DNA of 64,000 nucleotides from Bartonella rattimassiliensis 15908 (GTDB taxonomy: Bacteria; Pseudomonadota; Alphaproteobacteria; Rhizobiales; Rhizobiaceae), in contig NZ_JH725069.1 of NCBI RefSeq assembly GCF_000278215.1, positions 1-64,000 on the forward strand. Direction: 5' to 3'. The translations under genes were made by a program, and so were the position numbers. This document shows positions 43,262 to 53,556 of the stretch, in pieces (position 1 is the stretch's first letter; every line of letters begins with the position of its first letter). The notes beneath the pieces are model-generated. The model ran no database searches. It had not been told where the DNA came from and worked only from the letters and a program-made list of their open reading frames with translations.

Positions 43262-43886
43262 AAATTTCCTGTACATCTCTCAAATTCATTATAAAGAGCA
43301 AGAGCTCGCTCTTGCAACGAATGAATCCAGTTTCTGTCTTTGATGTTAGCTTTTTTATAGGCTGCAGTTAATATTGCTGTCCCGCAGATAATTTTCCCTT
43401 CTTGAAGCAACATGTTTCCAAGAATCCCTTATGGCGAAAGGATTTCTTTTCTTACTAAAAATTAAAACCATCGTGCTGCCTGTGTAGGATCCTACTCCCT
43501 TTCCTCTCCCTTTAAAAATATTTTTTCTAAATGATATTCAGCTTTAGAACTTTTGTAGTTCACTGCAACCTGTATACAAAAAGATGAGTAGCAAAAAAGG
43601 ATTAGAATTACAGGTAATTGAGGGATATTTTTATATACACCCTAAGTTTAGCCAATGCATTAGAAACATAACTTTCATTTTCTGAATCAAGATTAGCATT
43701 TTTTTCAACGATCTATGCAAAAGAATGATATGTCTTGTAATCATCTTTAGAGATATCATCACCACCCTTTGCATAGATATAGCCCTATTTCCAATTCTTA
43801 CCAACATGGCCACTCTTAACAGCACAACATAGCGCTGAAATAACCTGATTTATCTGCCCATTTTTATAAGCAGACACGCCACATTT
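43262..43886 (-). pseudogene. exoR: exoR remnant (Sel1-repeat periplasmic regulator)
   Basis: On the minus strand one frame reads GVSAYKNGQINQVISALCC, HVGKNWK-stop-GYIYAKGGDDISKDDY, ESYVSNALAKL and onward. Shifted frames continue with AEYHLEKIFLKGEG, TQAARWF-like residues, then GNMLLQEGKIICGTAILTAA and DRNWIHSLQERALALYNEFE. In order and spacing these match ExoR (AYKAGD, GHPGAxWKLxxMYAxGDGV, YVADALVALG, FLKGEGV, RWL, LGNLLFQxGK, WI). Stops, frameshifts and loss of the 5' end make it non-functional. In relatives ExoR binds the ChvG/ExoS sensor kinase in the periplasm and holds it inactive. Confidence 0.85.
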
Positions 43887-44577
43887 CAAAAATAAAAGAC
43901 AAATAAATCAACACTATCCAAAATGTTCAATAAAGTTAAACATCCATTTCATATACAACAAATTGATTTTTTTAATATAAATCACCAATCTATATTTTAT
44001 AACACACCATTTAATATTCTAGAATTTATTTACCTTAAAAATTTATACGAAAGAGTAAGAATCATTCAATAAAATAACGTGTACATTGAATAGCAAGTTT
44101 GAGAGCCAAGAAAATACATGACGCATGGTAAGCGTTTAGATATCAAAACAATCCGAAAAGACAGATAAATATAATAATGATAGTTAACTTATAACTTCAC
44201 GACTTTCGGCACCACCTTAAAAAAAAAGTTTCTCACTACCATTAATCTATAAATAATATTGATTTTTATCAAATGGATTCTACCTGATATCATTTTACAT
44301 GAAGCTACTTTATAAGTTTTACACACGCCCCCTCCCTCAAAACACTTACCGCAATACATAAAAAAAAAATACCACATGTGTAATGTCATATCCCTTATAG
44401 CACTACCCTCAATGATGATATTTCACAAAATAATAGGACAAACACAAAGATGGACCTCAAGAAATATTTTATAATTACGTTCATGAAAAACTGACAAAAG
44501 AAAAGTTTTCTTTAAAGGAAACCTCTACCAAACCATAATAGCGTGAAATCATGCATCAAAAAAACAAAAAGTTGGCA
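43887..44577. other. AT-rich intergenic region upstream of the exoR remnant
   Basis: This is about 690 bp between the visible part of the exoR remnant and the end of valS. The 5' part of exoR (signal peptide and first repeat) should have been at its left edge but cannot be recognised. No other gene or RNA was seen. Confidence 0.5.
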
Positions 44578-47301
44578 TCAACCTAACCTCTCTAAAGCAA
44601 TATATATTTTCTTCTGCGCAGCACGTAACTCCACAACCCTATTCCGTTCGCTCTCAATAATTTCTGCTCTTGCATTTGCGATAAATTTTGGATTATTTAA
44701 CTTAAGTGATATTTTTTCAATATCTTGTTCAATTTTAGTTACATCTTTTCTCAAACGGACACGTTCAGCTTCCAAATCAATCAACTCTCCTAATGGCAAA
44801 CAAAAAACAGCCTCTCCCAAAATTATTTGTGCTGACACTTCCGGAACTTTATCAGAGAAATAAATGACTTCAATACGCGCTAACCTTTTAAGAAGCGTAT
44901 CATAACGTTGCACACGCTCTCGCGTTATTTCCCCTCCTTCAACAACAACAAGAGGTGCTTGTGTAACCGCTGGAATATTCATTTCAAAACGCACAGACCG
45001 AATCCCAATAACAACATCAATAAGCCAATTAATATCAGCAGCAGCCTCTTCATCTGTAAATGTTCCCTCTGGCCATTTAGTCAATGCAAGCATATCCTTA
45101 CGCTTGATTGCTTGCGTTTCTGTAAGAGACCACAACTCCTCTGTCAAATGAGGCATAAAAGGATGCAGAAGCTTATAAACTTCATCTAAAACCCAAGCAG
45201 TACAAGCTTGAGCCTCATTTTTAGCATCTTCATCTTCACCCTGAAAGAGTGGCTTGAGAAGTTCCAAATACCAGTCACATAGTGTATTCCAAATGAAACG
45301 ATAAAGTGTGGCAGCAGACTCATTAAATTTATAGTGTTCAATACCAGTTGTCACTGCTGAAATCGTTTTAGATAACTCCGTTAAAATCCAACGATTAAGC
45401 GCTAATTTTGCTTGTTCTGGTTTAAAGGTTGGATCATGCTTCACACCATTCATCTGTGCAAATCGGGTAGCATTCCACAATTTCGTAGCAAAATTCCGAT
45501 AACCAGCAATACGGGAAGTATCGAGTTTCACATCACGACCTTGCGCTGCCATAATAGCCAAAGTAAAACGTAATGCATCAGCACTATACTGATCAATAAG
45601 CTCTAAGGGATCAATAATATTTCCCTTTGATTTTGACATTTTTGCACCCTTTTGATCCCGTACAAGAGCGTGCACATAAACCGTTGGGAAAGGAACATCA
45701 CCCATAAAGTGAAGCCCCATCATCATCATACGAGCAACCCAGAAAAAAATAATATCAAATCCTGTCACGGATAAAGATGTTGGATAAAAAGTAGATAACT
45801 CAGTCGTTTTATCTGGCCATCCTAATGTTGAAAAAGGCCAAAGAGCTGATGAAAACCAAGTATCTAAAACGTCTTGATCACGGATTAACTCAACAACTTT
45901 CCCATAGTGAGCAAAAGCCGAATCTAAAGCCTCTTTTTCGCTTTTTTCCACAAAAACCGTTCCATCAGGACCGTACCAAGCAGGAATCTGATGTCCCCAC
46001 CATAATTGGCGAGAAATGCACCAAGGTTGAATATTTTGCATCCAATTGAAGTAGGTTTTTTTCCAGCTATCAGGAACAAACTGTGTTTTTCCTCGTTGAA
46101 CAGCTTCTATTGCTGGCTTTGCTAATTCAGCAGCATGAACATACCATTGATCTGTTAAAAAAGGTTCGATAGGGACTCCACTGCGATCCCCATGAGGAAC
46201 CATATGGGAATAATCATCAACAGAAGCTAAATATCCGCGTTCTTTCATCAAAGAAACAATCTTCTGGCGCGCAACAAAACGATCAGATCTATCGAGATTT
46301 TCTACTAACATTTTTAATTCATCTGATAAAGTCAAACCATCAAAAAACGCTTCATTCTCACGGAGATAAATCTCAGCTTTTGGGGTAAAAATATTGATCA
46401 AGCGTAAATGATTACGCTGCCCCACTTCAAAGTCATTAAAGTCATGAGCCGGCGTAATTTTGACAGCACCACTTCCAGCTTCAGGATCAGCATGGCTATC
46501 ACTAACAATTAATAACCTACGACCAACAAGCGGCAAAAGAGCATTTTTATCTATAAGATTTTTATAACGTCCATCTTCGGGATTAACAGCAATTCCTGTA
46601 TCACCAAGCATTGTTTCTGGTCGTGTTGTCGCCACCGTTATAAAAGTTGTAGCATCATTTGGATCGAAATTTTTCCCCTCAAGTGGATATCTAAAGTACC
46701 ACAAATGTCCTTGAACTTCTTTTTGCTCAACCTCAAGATCCGAAATAGCCGTTAACAATTTAGGATCCCAATTGACGAGGCGCTTATCCCTATATATCAA
46801 CCCTTGTTTATAAAGCGTAACAAAAACTTCATGAACAGCCTGCGATAACCCTTCATCCATTGTAAACCGTTCACGCGACCAATCACATGAAACGCCAAGG
46901 CGACGCAACTGGTTTGCAATAACGCCTCCAGTTTCATAACGCCATTCCCAAACACGCTCAATAAACTTCTCTCTTCCCATTTCTTGACGTGTTGGCTCTT
47001 GACGTTCTGCAAGCTGACGCTCTACAACCATTTGTGTAGCAATCCCAGCATGATCCATACCAGGCTGCCACAACACATTTCTACCACGCATCCGCTGAAA
47101 TCTAACCATTATATCTTGAATTGTCGTATTAAGCGCATGCCCCATATGAAGTGAGCCTGTAACATTAGGAGGTGGAAGCATAACGCAAAAAGGCTCTGCA
47201 CCACTTTTAGAATCCACTCCGGCTTTAAAAGCGCCACGAGTCTCCCATCTCTTTGCAACCCGTTGCTCTATGGAAGCAGCATCATAGTTTTTTTCTAACA
47301 T
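44578..47301 (-). CDS. valS: Valyl-tRNA synthetase
   Basis: The product is 907 aa from the ATG at 47301 (MLEKNYDAASIEQRVAKRWE), which follows a GGATGGATGG stretch; eleven extra upstream residues are possible but not family-like. It is a class I enzyme with HIGH-type PPPNVTGSLHMGHAL near the N-terminus and GAKMSKSKGN. The editing domain holds TTRPETMLGDTGIAV, and the C-terminal coiled coil (RVRLRKDVTKIEQDIEKISLKL) is the tRNA-binding arm. popZ lies upstream. Confidence 0.97.
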   Translation of the reverse strand: MLEKNYDAASIEQRVAKRWETRGAFKAGVDSKSGAEPFCVMLPPPNVTGSLHMGHALNTTIQDIMVRFQRMRGRNVLWQPGMDHAGIATQMVVERQLAERQEPTRQEMGREKFIERVWEWRYETGGVIANQLRRLGVSCDWSRERFTMDEGLSQAVHEVFVTLYKQGLIYRDKRLVNWDPKLLTAISDLEVEQKEVQGHLWYFRYPLEGKNFDPNDATTFITVATTRPETMLGDTGIAVNPEDGRYKNLIDKNALLPLVGRRLLIVSDSHADPEAGSGAVKITPAHDFNDFEVGQRNHLRLINIFTPKAEIYLRENEAFFDGLTLSDELKMLVENLDRSDRFVARQKIVSLMKERGYLASVDDYSHMVPHGDRSGVPIEPFLTDQWYVHAAELAKPAIEAVQRGKTQFVPDSWKKTYFNWMQNIQPWCISRQLWWGHQIPAWYGPDGTVFVEKSEKEALDSAFAHYGKVVELIRDQDVLDTWFSSALWPFSTLGWPDKTTELSTFYPTSLSVTGFDIIFFWVARMMMMGLHFMGDVPFPTVYVHALVRDQKGAKMSKSKGNIIDPLELIDQYSADALRFTLAIMAAQGRDVKLDTSRIAGYRNFATKLWNATRFAQMNGVKHDPTFKPEQAKLALNRWILTELSKTISAVTTGIEHYKFNESAATLYRFIWNTLCDWYLELLKPLFQGEDEDAKNEAQACTAWVLDEVYKLLHPFMPHLTEELWSLTETQAIKRKDMLALTKWPEGTFTDEEAAADINWLIDVVIGIRSVRFEMNIPAVTQAPLVVVEGGEITRERVQRYDTLLKRLARIEVIYFSDKVPEVSAQIILGEAVFCLPLGELIDLEAERVRLRKDVTKIEQDIEKISLKLNNPKFIANARAEIIESERNRVVELRAAQKKIYIALERLG

Positions 47302-47454
47302 TCCATCCATCCATAATGGCGCTAAAAAACACAATATATAAATATGATAAAAATCTAATCAAAATCCCGACATCTGACTCATTAGGAAATCGGTAAAACT
47401 GCAAACAAAGTTTTTATCAAATAAAAAACATAAAAAATAATGCCAAGGAAATAA

Positions 47455-48018
47455 TCAAGATGATTTTTTAATTGCCTTCACAATCTCTTCACGTAAAATA
47501 TCTTCTAGTAAAATAGGCAATTTAGACTGTAACCACTCTGCTATAGCCGGACGTAGCACATCTTTTGCAATTTTCTCTGCAGAAGAGATACAATATGCAG
47601 ATAATTCCACTCGACCAGCTCCTCCTCCTTCTGACTGCAATTTTCTTATATCATCTTCATATTCTTTTGCTTTATAAACAGAATTCCGTTCTTCAGAAGA
47701 AAGCTTCATCTTTTGCACATCCATAACTGTATTATTTTCCGCCTCTGTACTCTCTTTCTCTTGTATTATTTTTTCCCCTTTATTTTCAGAAGAAAGACCA
47801 ATACGATCAGCTAAAGCTTTCATAGCATCATCAACCGATAAGGTTGTATCATAAGCATCTCCGGATGCAACTTCTGAACGATCTTCGGAAGTATTTATTG
47901 CAACATTTTCATTAAAAAAGTGATCAGATTGAACCGCATTTTCTTCGATTATTTCACGAATAGATGTTAAAATTTCATCCATACTTGGCTCACGTAACAC
48001 GCTTGAACTCTGTACCAT
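47455..48018 (-). CDS. popZ: PopZ-like polar organising protein (DUF2497)
   Basis: The product is 187 aa. The N-terminal EPSMDEILTSIREIIEE motif and C-terminal helices (AEKIAKDVLRPAIAEWLQSKLPILLEDILREEIVKAI) are those of PopZ/DUF2497. A low-complexity acidic region lies between them. In Caulobacter PopZ polymerises at the cell poles and anchors the centromere complex; here the role is by homology. It lies between tolC and valS, the conserved Rhizobiales order. Confidence 0.85.
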   Translation of the reverse strand: MVQSSSVLREPSMDEILTSIREIIEENAVQSDHFFNENVAINTSEDRSEVASGDAYDTTLSVDDAMKALADRIGLSSENKGEKIIQEKESTEAENNTVMDVQKMKLSSEERNSVYKAKEYEDDIRKLQSEGGGAGRVELSAYCISSAEKIAKDVLRPAIAEWLQSKLPILLEDILREEIVKAIKKSS

Positions 48019-48273
48019 ACTTTACAACCTCTCAAAGACGCACAACAAACAGAATCATATTTTCAGTGTATGCAAAAGAATCATAAGATCAACACACCTT
48101 TCATGATATTTTCAAATATGCTTGTCATAAAGAGGGCGCTACACACAATTTTCTGCATTTAAAAATAATATATCACCGCTTTATTTTTCAACATATCCAA
48201 CTATTGATTTACTTATCTTTTAAAAACTAAAATAATTTAAGATTAAAGAACTATTTTTATGCATTATCGGATT

Positions 48274-49557
48274 CTATTGCACTGTTTTTAAACCTAAATA
48301 ACGTGCCGTCAATTTACCAATAGATGATTGCACACTATAGCTTGCCACAACAGCGTTCCGCTCTGCCATTGTAAGCGCAATCTGAGCATTAATCAATTGA
48401 GTACGAGAATTTAAAACATCCAATGTCGTTGCTTGTCCTACACGATTTTCTTGAACACGCCCTTTAAGAGCAATTTCAGCAGCACGCACACTTTCACGGT
48501 AAGCAATAACAGATGCGCGTGCGCTCTCCAATTGAAACCAAGCTGAAGTAAGTGCTTGTCTCGTATTACTATACGCCAAATCGAGCTGAAGCTGCGCCTG
48601 TCCGAGTTGTTCCCTCGATTGGCGAACCTGTGCAGACGTACGCCCTCCTTCAAAGATCGGAACACTCACTGATACCCCTATTGATTTAGAGACTCCATCT
48701 TCTCCAATACCACTATAAATTCGATTATAAGACGCCGTCGCAGAAAAATCAATTTTAGGAAGCAATGCCCCTTCTTTCACCTTTACATTATACATACACA
48801 CATCGACTAAATATTTGGCATAAAGGATCGCTGGATGCATCACAGCACTCATCTGATAAGCTATATCAAGGTTGGCAGGAAAATCTTTAGCGACAGGTGG
48901 ATGTTTTAACTTTTCAGGATCAGAACCAATAACTTGTCGATACACTGCCTCTGCTGCCTTTACATCAGCATGAGCTAGACTCAACTCTGAAACTGCCACA
49001 GAACGTGCTGCTTGGGCTTGAGCAAGATCAACACGTCCTCCCTCACCCACATCAAATTTTGCTTGATCGGAACGAACTTGCTCTTCAAGAGCTGCTAAAT
49101 TTTCTCTCCGAAGATCAGCAACACGACGTGCTTGATAGACATTAGCATAAGCTATTGCCGTTTCCAAAAACGTATTTTGCTCAGCATTTCGAAGATATTC
49201 CCGTTGAGCTTGCAATTTAACTTGAGCTGAAGAAAAGATATTTTGTGTGATGAAACCGTCAAATAACCTTTGATTTAATCTCACACCTATAGATCCAGAA
49301 GTGATATAAGGGCCTGTAAAAGATTTATTCCGCCCATAGCTCCCAATCCCTTCAATTTGTGGTAATAGCCCTGACCGTGCAATGACAACATCATCACTGG
49401 ATATACGCACAGCCGCACGTTCACTGTTCAATTTAGCATTGTGTTTATAAGCCTTAGAAAAGGCATCCATCAATGTTTCAGCACAAGTAGTCTTTGATAA
49501 TAAAATACTCAACACCAGTAATAAACATACCTGAAACTTCTTGTTTACTTTAAACAC
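48274..49557 (-). CDS. tolC: TolC-family outer-membrane efflux protein
   Basis: The product is 427 aa. A GTG at 49557 with GGGG upstream gives a good signal peptide (FKVNKKFQVCLLLVLSILLSKTTCA); a TTG 12 bp earlier is less likely. It is a trimeric outer-membrane and periplasmic tunnel for type I secretion and drug efflux. Two outer-membrane efflux repeats are seen, with GVRLNQRLFDGFITQN in the first and GVSVSVPIFEGGRTSAQVRQ in the second. It sits 55 bp after pcm. Confidence 0.92.
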   Translation of the reverse strand: MFKVNKKFQVCLLLVLSILLSKTTCAETLMDAFSKAYKHNAKLNSERAAVRISSDDVVIARSGLLPQIEGIGSYGRNKSFTGPYITSGSIGVRLNQRLFDGFITQNIFSSAQVKLQAQREYLRNAEQNTFLETAIAYANVYQARRVADLRRENLAALEEQVRSDQAKFDVGEGGRVDLAQAQAARSVAVSELSLAHADVKAAEAVYRQVIGSDPEKLKHPPVAKDFPANLDIAYQMSAVMHPAILYAKYLVDVCMYNVKVKEGALLPKIDFSATASYNRIYSGIGEDGVSKSIGVSVSVPIFEGGRTSAQVRQSREQLGQAQLQLDLAYSNTRQALTSAWFQLESARASVIAYRESVRAAEIALKGRVQENRVGQATTLDVLNSRTQLINAQIALTMAERNAVVASYSVQSSIGKLTARYLGLKTVQ

Positions 49558-49611
49558 AATACACCCCAAATAAATTGTAAAACTATCCTTTATCGATCAA
49601 ATAAACAAGCA

Positions 49612-50286
49612 CTAAAATACGAAACCAGATCTTTTTAAAAAACAAGGAAGAGGCTTCACAGCGAGATTAAAAGCACGACGTACCGAAATGATTCCATCTT
49701 CTTTTATATAGATTTGTGCAACAGCAGCATTTCCATATCCTTCAACCACAACAAGGCGTCCACTGTCTCTCATTTGATCAAAGATAGCTTGTGGAATAAA
49801 ATCAACAGATCCCTCAAAAAAAATCACATCATAAGGTCCCTCAACGGCATATCCCTGCTCTAATGGACCATGAATCACAACCACATTATCACATTGATGA
49901 CGTTTTAAAGCTTCAAGAGCACATTCAAAAAGAGCTTGATTACTTTCCAATGCAATCACAAACCCTGCAAGTTTTGAAAGCAAAGCCGCACAATAACCAC
50001 TATTTGCACCAATATCTAAAACAATATCTGATGATTTTATAGCAGCAAGTTGTAGTAATTTCGCTAGAGATGCAGGCTTCATCAAATAGCGTGTAGGGAT
50101 TTCATCTTGCACTGGACACAGAACAATATCAGTATCAAGATAGCTTAATGCTTTTATATCTTCGGATACAAAATTTTCACGAGACACCGTTAAAAACGCT
50201 TCAAGAACTGATAAATCCGTTACATCAACTGTACGAATTTGATTATCAACCATTTTGCGACGAAGCTCAGCAAAATCTGCAACCAT
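49612..50286 (-). CDS. pcm: Protein-L-isoaspartate O-methyltransferase family protein
   Basis: The product is 224 aa. The N-terminal RRKMVDNQIRTVDVTDLSVLEAF is typical of the alphaproteobacterial Pcm upstream of tolC. SAM-binding motif I is VLDIGANSGYCAALLS. The family repairs isoaspartyl residues by methylation. This shorter, divergent type may have another methyl acceptor. It is first in the pcm-tolC-popZ-valS run. Confidence 0.85.
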   Translation of the reverse strand: MVADFAELRRKMVDNQIRTVDVTDLSVLEAFLTVSRENFVSEDIKALSYLDTDIVLCPVQDEIPTRYLMKPASLAKLLQLAAIKSSDIVLDIGANSGYCAALLSKLAGFVIALESNQALFECALEALKRHQCDNVVVIHGPLEQGYAVEGPYDVIFFEGSVDFIPQAIFDQMRDSGRLVVVEGYGNAAVAQIYIKEDGIISVRRAFNLAVKPLPCFLKRSGFVF

Positions 50287-50527
50287 AACGACTATTTTCT
50301 CCTAACCTACAAAAAACAAACAAAACAGCGACAATATAGAACAAAAACCTCTTAAATTATGGATGTCACAAAAAAGGATGCTACAGTCAACAATCAGATT
50401 CTACAGATTCTAACTGCACGATTTCTCATATAAAAAATGTCTTTACAATTATAAAGGGAAACGATCTATTTTTCTATACCTCATCTCCCCTAAAAGTTCC
50501 CTAAAGGCCGTTTTATTTAAAATCGGC

Positions 50528-50601
50528 TGGAGGCCTCGCCCGGAATCGAACCGGGATACAAGGATTTGCAGTCCTCTGCGTAACCATTCCGCCACGAGGC
50601 C
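50528..50601 (-). tRNA. tRNA-Cys (anticodon GCA)
   Basis: This is 74 nt with encoded CCA. The acceptor GGCCTCG pairs with CGAGGCC, the anticodon loop CTGCAAA sits between AGGA and TCCT, and the T arm contains GTTCGAT. It is divergent from the tRNA-Asn 177 bp away. Confidence 0.96.
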
Positions 50602-50622
50602 TCGTCAACAATTATAAAAGTC

Positions 50623-50651
50623 TCAATAAGCGAAGGCACTGCATCCGTCAA
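50623..50651 (-). promoter_or_regulatory. Promoter of tRNA-Cys
   Basis: On the minus strand TTGACG (50646-50651) and TATTGA (50623-50628) are separated by 17 bp, placing the start about 15 bp before the tRNA. The same TTGACG box as in the str promoter is used. Confidence 0.65.
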
Positions 50652-50722
50652 GGTGTAGATATCTTCTCCAGTCTTTTTTCCTCTTATTTATCATATTTTT
50701 TAAAAAAAAGTAATTTTACTCT

Positions 50723-50750
50723 TTGCAAATCAGTATTGCTTTGCTATAGC
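50723..50750 (+). promoter_or_regulatory. Probable promoter of tRNA-Asn
   Basis: TTGCAA (50723-50728) and TATAGC (50745-50750) with a 16-bp spacer lie about 28 bp upstream of the tRNA. This is a moderate match to the sigma-70 consensus. Confidence 0.45.
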
Positions 50751-50777
50751 CTCTTTAGTTAAATAATTAGGTGTTAT

Positions 50778-50852
50778 TCCCCGGTAGCTCAGCGGTAGAG
50801 CAACCGGCTGTTAACCGGTTGGTCGCTGGTTCGAATCCGGCCCGGGGAGCCA
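50778..50852 (+). tRNA. tRNA-Asn (anticodon GTT)
   Basis: This is 75 nt with encoded CCA. The acceptor TCCCCGG pairs with CCGGGGA, the anticodon loop CTGTTAA is flanked by CCGG, and the T arm contains GTTCGAA. A long AT-rich region with integrase and regulator remnants follows, consistent with an old integration site. Confidence 0.96.
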
Positions 50853-51079
50853 CTTCTTTTTTTATTAAGAATAGCTTATTGGTTTTTTTTAGTGTTTTTC
50901 CTATGAGGGATGATAAAGTTAAGGGAATAGGATTCTAGTACTCTCTTTTCTCAAATGTATTTCTTTATTAATTTTTTTTAGTGATTTTTTAAATTCTACT
51001 AAGTTTTCTTATGAAAAACACTTCAAATTTTTAACAAATATACCAATCATTTCATAACTCAACAGATCAGAAAATTTAA

Positions 51080-51271
51080 GGATGAAGCTCTTGCCAGTCG
51101 GTATCGATTTATCTTCTTAAATGAGCTGCTGTCTCTTAATTTAAAGTGTAGAATTTCATGATCTTTCCCCTTATCCAATCAGAACAGACTTTTTACCAAT
51201 CTCTACGTCTAAAAAACGTTCTGAGTGATCAATACGAAATTACGTAAAGCTTTTCCAAATGGCGTAAACAT
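51080..51271 (-). pseudogene. XRE-type HTH regulator remnant
   Basis: From an ATG at 51271 (AGGA upstream) the frame reads MFTPFGKALR. After a shift it reads RIDHSERFLDVEIGKKSVLIG, then IMKFYTLN-stop-ETAAHLRR. These match a small prophage-type XRE regulator (TPFGKALRKLR ... VEIGKKS ... YxLxxEExxxLR). The helix-turn-helix centre between FLD and VEIG is deleted, and there are stops, so it is inactive. It probably belongs to the same decayed island as the integrase remnant to its right. Confidence 0.55.
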
Positions 51272-51584
51272 TTAAAAAATCCTATTAGAAAAACTCACAA
51301 GTGATTCTAACATAAATTCTCAGGCTTTCGTTAACTGCTTTTTCACGATAAAAATCCTAATTTTTTAAAAACCGCTGTTTTTAATGTGCAAAACATTGTC
51401 AAATTTCTTAAAAGATCATGCTGTTGTTTTTGATAAGATCAAACACCTTATTTAAAGACGCATAAATCATTATAGATTACTTTCATAAAAATGCAAGATA
51501 TTGATTTATAAATCATAATCTATCATTTTATATATTCAATCACAACCACAAATATTGTAAGCTTCTATTATTTTAAACCTAACT
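51272..51584. other. Intergenic region, no gene seen
   Basis: This is AT-rich DNA between the regulator remnant and the integrase remnant. A short frame before the regulator (FYREKAVNESLRIY) may be the end of another lost phage gene, but I cannot name it. Confidence 0.4.
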
Positions 51585-52305
51585 ATGTTGAATCAACAAA
51601 AATTACTTTCTTGCACATCAAAAGTGGGGTTAGCAAGGAGGCAAAACACAACAAAAAGGGGTAAAAATGCCTCTCATAAACCATCTCAAGTTTAAGGGAT
51701 TTTGCAAACTCAAAGACGTCGCACCACTCAAGATCTGAATAAACGAGTGTGATAGTAACAACTTGATCTTTGTATTATCCATAAAAAATAGGGAGAATCT
51801 ATAAATTTTATATTATCATGGAGGGACTTTATCGTTAATTCTTTATAGGCAGCATCGCGAAATGAGTATGACGAGCAGATATATCTCTTTTTAAAAATCA
51901 TACCAATGTGCAACACAATGGCATCCTGTCTTGTACAACATGAATCCCACGAAAAAACGCCAGACACAAAAGCATGAAACAACGCATCAAGCTTCACTTT
52001 TAAAAAAACATTGCCATGAATACTTTATATTAGACATAACTATTTTATTTTACTTGCTGTTTAAATCCATAAGCCGAATTAAAGGGAGATGGTCAAAATG
52101 AAAACTAACTTTCATCTTTGTATCTTCACGTTCTCCCTAAATAGGTTGTATTCCCACTCCAGAAATTATGCAAACAACGATACACAATACACTTATTCCT
52201 CATACAAAAACTAATATAGCCTGTAAAACACTTAAGCATCTCAATCTTTGTTTCAAATATGCCGCCCCCCTGGAATTAAATATTGTTTTACTGGCAAAAT
52301 TACAT
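51585..52305 (+). pseudogene. Degraded integrase remnant (leader to residue about 180)
   Basis: The plus-strand sequence follows the intact integrase in order. It has the leader end (GAATCAACAAAAATTACTTTC), an ATG at 51667 with CTCATAAACCATCTCAAG, and the GGCAGCATCGCGAAATGAG block at 51848. ATTAAAGGGAGATGG is at 52079, and TCTCAATCTTTGTTTCAAATA at 52240-52260 corresponds to residue about 175. Many stops and indels interrupt it. It ends before the catalytic domain. Confidence 0.8.
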
Positions 52306-52738
52306 GTGAATATATCTTATATCATCCATGAATGATTTTCATTATACTATTCACAAGTCAACGCTGTCAAATGAGCTCAAATATATCGAAAGATATCTTT
52401 TAAATACCTTGAATTAAGCTCAAGGCAAGTTTTTGCACTGACTCATTAAAAATTCTACGACAAGCCTTTATAAAAAAAACACTTTTAAAACCTTATATTC
52501 CTTCGCAAAAAATTATAGTTAAGAGGATTTGGCAAAATCTCCTCATAAGGGATGGTAAGAATAAAAAAGCATCTCATCCACTAAAAAAGACAACAATAAA
52601 AAGCCACCAATAAACAAAACGGCAATAACATACTTATAATGCATGCGAAGAGTGCTTGAACATATATAAAATTGTTTTTTAGATAAACTAGAAAAGCTTT
52701 ATAAAAATTCCTTTTCCTATTTTATGGAAAGCAAAAGG
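52306..52738. other. Intergenic region, no gene seen
   Basis: This is AT-rich DNA between the integrase remnant and the end of pdxJ. No coding pattern or RNA was recognised. Confidence 0.5.
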
Positions 52739-53473
52739 TTACGATAATAACCGGATAAAACGTTGAACAGTATCATGCATTCCATACTCTAATGCATCAG
52801 CAATAAGCCCATGGCCAATAGAAACTTCATCAAGCCAAGGAATATTCTTGATAAGAACCGGAAGATTCATAACTGTCAGATCATGCCCAGCATTCATACC
52901 TAACCGTAACTCTTTAGCCCTTTTTGCTGCTAAAATAAGTTTATTTAACTCTTGCTCTTGTTTTGTTTTGTCCTGAAATGCACCACCATAAAGTCCAGTG
53001 TAAAATTCCACACGATCAGCCCCCATTGCTTTAGCAATATCAAGACCATCAACCGTAGGATTTGCAAAAAGCGATACACGAATCTTTCTTTTTCTCAAAC
53101 GCTGAATAACAGGTGCTAAAAACTCTGCATCATGAGCAAAATTCCAACCATGATCAGACGTTGACTGATCTGGATCATCAGGAACAAGAGTAATCTGATC
53201 CGCATAGTTTTCAGCTATATCTAAAAACCGATCACTTGGATAACCTTCAATATTAAATTCAGCAGTAGGAAAAGTGTTCTTTATTAAACAGTATATATCT
53301 AACAAATCCGCAAAACGAATATGCCTTTCATCGGGGCGCGGATGAACCGTTAAACCTGCCGCCCCAGCGGCAAGCGCTATATGCCCAATATGTTTGATAC
53401 TTGGCCATGGAAGATTACGTCGATTGCGCAAAACAGCAACAGCATTAAGATTAACCGAAAGTTTTACCGTCAT
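52739..53473 (-). CDS. pdxJ: Pyridoxine 5'-phosphate synthase
   Basis: The product is 244 aa from the ATG at 53473 ([19 protein letters not shown]), the family start. It condenses 3-amino-2-oxopropyl phosphate with 1-deoxy-xylulose 5-phosphate to make vitamin B6. The TIM barrel carries [13 protein letters not shown] near the N-terminus and [21 protein letters not shown]-like ([15 protein letters not shown]) and [12 protein letters not shown] further on. It lies just downstream of the helicase gene. Confidence 0.95.
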   Translation of the reverse strand: MTVKLSVNLNAVAVLRNRRNLPWPSIKHIGHIALAAGAAGLTVHPRPDERHIRFADLLDIYCLIKNTFPTAEFNIEGYPSDRFLDIAENYADQITLVPDDPDQSTSDHGWNFAHDAEFLAPVIQRLRKRKIRVSLFANPTVDGLDIAKAMGADRVEFYTGLYGGAFQDKTKQEQELNKLILAAKRAKELRLGMNAGHDLTVMNLPVLIKNIPWLDEVSIGHGLIADALEYGMHDTVQRFIRLLS

Positions 53474-53556
53474 ACCCATTTCCATTTTTCTATAGTCTGT
53501 AATAAGATAGAAAAATGGCATCTTCCATCTGAAATTCAGATGATATACATATTTTT

